This document shows, piece by piece, positions 23,125 to 26,349 of a stretch of 26,349 nucleotides of DNA. Within the stretch, counting starts at the first letter, position 1. Each line of letters starts with the position of its first letter. Source of the stretch: Candidatus Neomicrothrix sp. UBA4742 (GTDB lineage Bacteria; Actinomycetota; Acidimicrobiia; Acidimicrobiales; Acidimicrobilacustridaceae); NCBI GenBank assembly GCA_002403895.1, contig DHIQ01000096.1, positions 546 to 26,894 on the forward strand, given 5' to 3'. Under the pieces are notes generated by a model, which saw only the letters and a list, made by a program, of their open reading frames with translations, did no database searches and was not told where the DNA came from. The translations under genes and the position numbers were made by a program.

Positions 23125-24087
23125 ATGGACATCTCCTGCGGTTTCGCTCCGTCCGCGGCAGCCCCCGACCTCGTCGCCGCCGCCGAACAGCTTGGGTACC
23201 GGCGGGCGTGGATGTACGACTCGCCGGCGCTGTACGGCGACGTCTGGGTGTCGCTCACGCGCGCCGCGGAACGGACCTCGACCATCGGCCTCGGCCCTGG
23301 CGTGCTGGTCCCCAGTCTTCGCCACGTCATGGTGACGGCAGCGGCGACGGCCGGGCTGGCCGAGTTGGCCCCCGGGCGGGTCGCCCTCGGGGTCGGCACC
23401 GGATTCACCGGTCGTCTGGTCCTGGGCCAGCCCGCCATGCGGTGGTCCGAGGTGGAGGCCTATGTGAGCGCGCTACGGGGCCTGCTGGCCGGTGAGGCTG
23501 TCGAGTGGGACGGGGCTCGCATCCAGATGATCCACCCTGACGGCTTCGGCGCTCCCCGGCCGCTCGAGGTCCCCATCCTCCTCTCGGCCATGGGGCCGAG
23601 AGGACTCCAGGTGGCCCACCGCATCGGTGACGGCATCATGTCGGTGAGTGCTCCCCAAGCCGGCTTCGAGTGGTCGACCGTGGTCGTGTACGGCACCGTG
23701 CTCGACGACGGCGAGGACGCGGGGTCGCCTCGGGCGGTGGCGGCGGCCGGTCCGGGCGCATCGGTGCTGTATCACGCGCTCTGGGAACAAGGGATGGCCG
23801 AGGCGCTCCCGGGCGGCGACGTCTGGCGGGGCAGGATCGAGGAGTTCGACGAGGCCGAGCGTCACCTGCGCGTCCACGAGCGGCACCTGGTCGGGATCAA
23901 CGAGTGGGACCGTGACGTGGTGACGGCCGAGACGATCCTGGCGCTCACCCTCACCGGCACGGAGGCGGAGCTGCAGAGCCGGCTGGACACGATGGCGGCC
24001 CAGGGCGCCACCGAGATCGCCTTTCAGCCCGGCGGGGAGGACCCGGTGGGGGAGCTGACCCGTTTCGCCCGCATGGCCGGCCTCTGA
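23125..24087 (+). CDS. Luciferase-like (LLM-class) flavin-dependent oxidoreductase
   Basis: A 320-residue TIM-barrel protein of the bacterial luciferase / F420-dependent oxidoreductase superfamily. Typical parts are AAEQLGYRRAWMYDSPALYGD, TSTIGLGPGVLVPSLRHVMVTAAA, RVALGVGTGFTGRLVLGQPAM, and VPILLSAMGPRGLQVAHRIGDGIM. It could use FMN or F420; F420 use is widespread in actinobacteria. The substrate is unknown. ATG 23125 begins 39 bases after DUF998, with a weak -10-like box, so it may be independent of that operon. Confidence 0.88.
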   Translation: MDISCGFAPSAAAPDLVAAAEQLGYRRAWMYDSPALYGDVWVSLTRAAERTSTIGLGPGVLVPSLRHVMVTAAATAGLAELAPGRVALGVGTGFTGRLVLGQPAMRWSEVEAYVSALRGLLAGEAVEWDGARIQMIHPDGFGAPRPLEVPILLSAMGPRGLQVAHRIGDGIMSVSAPQAGFEWSTVVVYGTVLDDGEDAGSPRAVAAAGPGASVLYHALWEQGMAEALPGGDVWRGRIEEFDEAERHLRVHERHLVGINEWDRDVVTAETILALTLTGTEAELQSRLDTMAAQGATEIAFQPGGEDPVGELTRFARMAGL

Positions 24088-24124
24088 TTTCGCCACCCCT
24101 CAGTAGGGAGCGGGCTGGCTGGGG

Positions 24125-25261
24125 TCAGCCGACGCGGCCGGCGGACATGGCGGCGCCGCTCCAGTAGTAGATGGAGTCGGTGTGGACCGACGAGCCGGCG
24201 TGGGGGGCGTGGACCATCATCCCGCCACCGATGTAGAGACCGACGTGACCGGGAGGCCCACTGTCACCGGGGCCCCAGAAGAACACGAGGTCGCCGGGCT
24301 GCAGTTCGGAGATCGAGATCCGACGGGACACGGCCAGCTGGCTCCCGGTGAAGTGGGGGAGGCTGACGCCCGCCTGCGCCCAGGCCCACAGGGTGAGGCC
24401 GGAGCAGTCGAACGTGCTGGGACCGGCGGCACCCCACACGTAGGGCGAGCCGATCTTGGACATGGCCGCGGCGACCGCGGCCCCCGCTCCGCCGTTGGGC
24501 TTGGGCGCCGGCGTGGTGGGCCCGGTCGGGGTCACCGGGGAGGCTGTCGTGCTGACTCGGGGGACGGCGCGAGCGGCGGCGGCGGCGGCGGCGGCTTGCC
24601 TGGCAGCTGCTTCCTGGCGGCGGGCCTGCTCGGCGGCGAGCACCGACGACAGCTCGCCGTCGACCTTGGATTTGATCTTGGCCTGCTCGGCCACGTCGGC
24701 GTCGGCCTGATTCTTGGCGGACTCGGCCGCATCGGCGTGGGTCTGGGCCTCAGCCTTGGCTTGGTCGAGCTGCGCGGCCTCTTCGGTGACCTTGGCCTTG
24801 GTCGCCTGTACCTGGTCGAGGATGTCGGCGCGACTGCCGCTCAGACTCTGGATGTACCCGCTCTTGACCGGACCATCGCTCGTCTCGCTGGTGAGGATGG
24901 CGTCGAAGCTCTGGGGGTCGTTGCCACTCACGTACGCCTCGACGGCATAGGAGGCCAACTTCTTGCCGGTGGCATCGAGGTCGGCATTGGCCTGGTCGAG
25001 CCGCTTCTGGGCGTCGTCGATGTTGGCCTGTGCCTCTTCGAGTCGCTGGTTGGCGACCTCGTAGGCGGCGTTGAGGGCCTGCACCTTGGAGCCGAGGGCA
25101 TCGAGCTTGTCGGCGACCTGGCGGGCCTCGGCCTGCTTGTCGGTGACCTGGTCAGCCCCGGCGGCGGTAGGGAGGGCAGGGATGACCATCAGGGCGAGCA
25201 CGAGCCCTACCGCTACAGAGCGCAGCGGGCGGGACGCGGAAGTCGTAGGCGGCGTGCGCAT
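24125..25261 (-). CDS. Secreted coiled-coil NlpC/P60 peptidoglycan hydrolase (RipA-like)
   Basis: A 378-residue exported endopeptidase that would cut peptide stems in peptidoglycan. A signal peptide (1-36, ending AAGA|DQ) is followed by a long coiled coil (about 40-225) like those regulated by FtsEX or membrane partners. A poly-Ala/Pro linker with SPVTPTGPTT leads to the NlpC/P60 domain: AMSKIGSPYVWGAAGPSTFDCSGL with C286, GHVGLYIGGG with H339, and MVHAPHAG with H351. The triad is complete. Upstream (25262-25423) is AT-rich, with no recognisable c-di-AMP riboswitch of the kind found before related hydrolases. It converges with the LLM gene. Confidence 0.93.
   Translation of the reverse strand: MRTPPTTSASRPLRSVAVGLVLALMVIPALPTAAGADQVTDKQAEARQVADKLDALGSKVQALNAAYEVANQRLEEAQANIDDAQKRLDQANADLDATGKKLASYAVEAYVSGNDPQSFDAILTSETSDGPVKSGYIQSLSGSRADILDQVQATKAKVTEEAAQLDQAKAEAQTHADAAESAKNQADADVAEQAKIKSKVDGELSSVLAAEQARRQEAAARQAAAAAAAARAVPRVSTTASPVTPTGPTTPAPKPNGGAGAAVAAAMSKIGSPYVWGAAGPSTFDCSGLTLWAWAQAGVSLPHFTGSQLAVSRRISISELQPGDLVFFWGPGDSGPPGHVGLYIGGGMMVHAPHAGSSVHTDSIYYWSGAAMSAGRVG
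24573..24595. repeat. GCG trinucleotide run in the NlpC/P60 linker
   Basis: Seven GCG units lie in the linker, encoding poly-Ala on the reverse strand. Slippage would change Ala number without breaking frame. Confidence 0.85.
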
Positions 25262-25423
25262 GAGCGAACATGGTTACCGAAGAGCGCGATATTCGCAACT
25301 CGATCGTAATAATCAACGTCGTTTTGTCATGAACGGGCGTTCGGTTGCGGTCGGGTTCGCCACGTCCAGAAAGGCATCGCACCCGGCGCGCGTTCCTATC
25401 GCATTTCCGACCGAAAACCGACC

Positions 25424-26349
25424 TCACACGGCCCGTTGCTGCCGCCAGGACGACATTCGAGCCCAAACGAGCCACGAGGCGGCCCCGACCGGGATCTCCA
25501 GTAGGTACACGAAGCCAGTGAACAACAAGACGCCGGCGGTGCAAATGGCCGGGTCGCCGCCGAACGCCACCAAGGCGGCGACGGCCCCGGTGTCGGCGAA
25601 GCCCACGCCGCTCGGGGTGATGGGGATGGTCGACAGCAGCCGGCCGAAGGCGAAGGCGGCGAACACCTCGATCCCACTGAGCGACGTCTCCCCCAACCAG
25701 CGCAGGATCAACAGCTGGAGCAGGAACTGCATCAAGGCGTACCCCAGCATCCAGCCAGTGATCCGGGGCCAGCGACGGGCGATGAGGGCGCGGCTGCGAT
25801 GGCGGAACTCGACGACTGCGGCCTCCACGCCATCCCGGTCCGGGCGGCGGATGATCCGAAGGGCGCCGGTCACGATGCGTTGCAACAGGCGGCCCACGCC
25901 GGTGGCCAGGGAAGCGCTGTGCAGGACCAGGATCAGCAGAGTGATGGCCACCACCAGGACGGCCATCCCGGCCACCGCAGCGGCTACCAGTCGACCGCTG
26001 GCCTCACCGGTGATGGCCAACAAGGCGAGGGCCACGATAGGCAGCCCGAGCTTGACCAGGACGTTCCAGACGCCCGAGACCAAGATCCCCAGGGTGATGG
26101 CGGGCACGGAGAACCCCCACGAGCGGCACATCCCGTAGGTGGCGCCCACCCCCACCGCGCCCCCGAAGGGCACGACGTTGGACACGGCGCTGGTGGCGGT
26201 GTTGAGGACGACCGCCTGCGTCCGCCGCAGCCCGGGCAACACGGCGGTGAGCACCCCGGCGTAGACGACCAGCCCTGCCGCCCACACCCCGGCCAGCGCC
26301 GCGATCTGCACTGCGCTCAGGGTGCGGAGCTCGTCGGCCACGTCGTGGT
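25424..26349 (-). CDS. Flippase-like membrane protein (UPF0104/LPG synthase TM family), 5' truncated
   Basis: A polytopic membrane protein of the lysylphosphatidylglycerol-synthase transmembrane family, which includes flippases and glycosyltransferase helpers. Family marks are NVVPFGGAVGVGATYGM, LGILVSGVWNVLVKLGLPIVALALL, and SGIEVFAAFAFGRLLSTIPITPSGVGFADTGAVAAL. The aminoacyl-transfer domain of MprF is absent. A GTG at 26341 opens a 305-residue protein, but the frame continues to the window edge and the first membrane helix usually found is missing, so I treat it as partial. It lies upstream of the NlpC gene on the same strand, 162 bases apart. Confidence 0.85.
   Translation of the reverse strand, partial: HDVADELRTLSAVQIAALAGVWAAGLVVYAGVLTAVLPGLRRTQAVVLNTATSAVSNVVPFGGAVGVGATYGMCRSWGFSVPAITLGILVSGVWNVLVKLGLPIVALALLAITGEASGRLVAAAVAGMAVLVVAITLLILVLHSASLATGVGRLLQRIVTGALRIIRRPDRDGVEAAVVEFRHRSRALIARRWPRITGWMLGYALMQFLLQLLILRWLGETSLSGIEVFAAFAFGRLLSTIPITPSGVGFADTGAVAALVAFGGDPAICTAGVLLFTGFVYLLEIPVGAASWLVWARMSSWRQQRAV

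Noticed and set aside
24573..24595. GCG run as a phase-variable switch
   Set aside because: Unit is three bases in coding DNA, so slippage keeps the frame; it is an ordinary Ala-rich linker.
25262..25423. c-di-AMP (ydaO) riboswitch before the NlpC/P60 gene
   Set aside because: Often found before such hydrolases, but I see none of its conserved blocks in this AT-rich leader.

Overview
The window is a gene-dense, GC-rich chromosomal segment. It carries no mobile element, rRNA, tRNA or CRISPR array that I can see. The gene content points to Actinomycetota: a PAC2-family protein, a RipA-like coiled-coil NlpC/P60 hydrolase, a PII-GlnD pair with two ACT domains, SGNH esterases of the secreted actinobacterial kind, many GTG starts, and apparently leaderless genes. 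A deep lineage such as Acidimicrobiia fits best, because the coproheme decarboxylase is of the Gln/long-spacing (Firmicute-like) type and not the corynebacterial type. The class assignment is inference.

Layout. Positions 1-608 hold the 3' end of groEL and a perfect 17-bp hairpin terminator. Positions 638-3663 are a translationally coupled pair: the sulfurtransferase FdhD and a molybdopterin oxidoreductase with Cys at the formate dehydrogenase SeCys position. Then come hemQ/chdC (3816-4505) and an orphan larE (4518-5300). Positions 5318-6658 hold a small reverse-strand hypothetical, a DUF427-like remnant and a two-gene hypothetical operon. A 511-base gap with a DosR-like half-conserved box precedes a secreted SGNH hydrolase (7170-8030). 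A second 515-base gap follows, then a 67-residue four-cysteine protein divergent from a CoA-disulfide-reductase-like flavoprotein, glnB and glnD (nitrogen signalling), a Nudix hydrolase and an amidase. Positions 15308-18336 hold a PAC2 protein and a GNAT transferred from one 47-base divergent promoter region, a metallo-beta-lactamase-fold protein and a crotonase-family enzyme. Positions 18467-20532 hold hypotheticals and a cspA plus basic small-protein pair. Positions 20745-23085 are a tightly packed transglutaminase-like / membrane-anchored GH25 lysozyme / DUF998 operon, followed by a luciferase-like oxidoreductase. On the reverse strand, a secreted NlpC/P60 hydrolase and a truncated flippase-like membrane protein close the window.

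Two window-wide signals are not explained by gene families. First, seven unlinked genes on both strands have a -10-like hexamer (A at second, T at last position, mostly TAnnnT) exactly six bases before an ATG or GTG; four more have it at seven to nine. This is a leaderless-transcript architecture and it fixes several start codons. Second, a 38-base partly palindromic sequence occurs twice, 18.8 kb apart, at 35/38 identity. One copy is intergenic before hemQ and the other is translated as the N terminus of the DUF998 protein. I did not find a clearly new multi-gene system. The best leads are the repeat, the four-Cys small protein, the FdhD/oxidoreductase pair with LarE nearby, and the lactonase-like protein lacking its bridging Asp.
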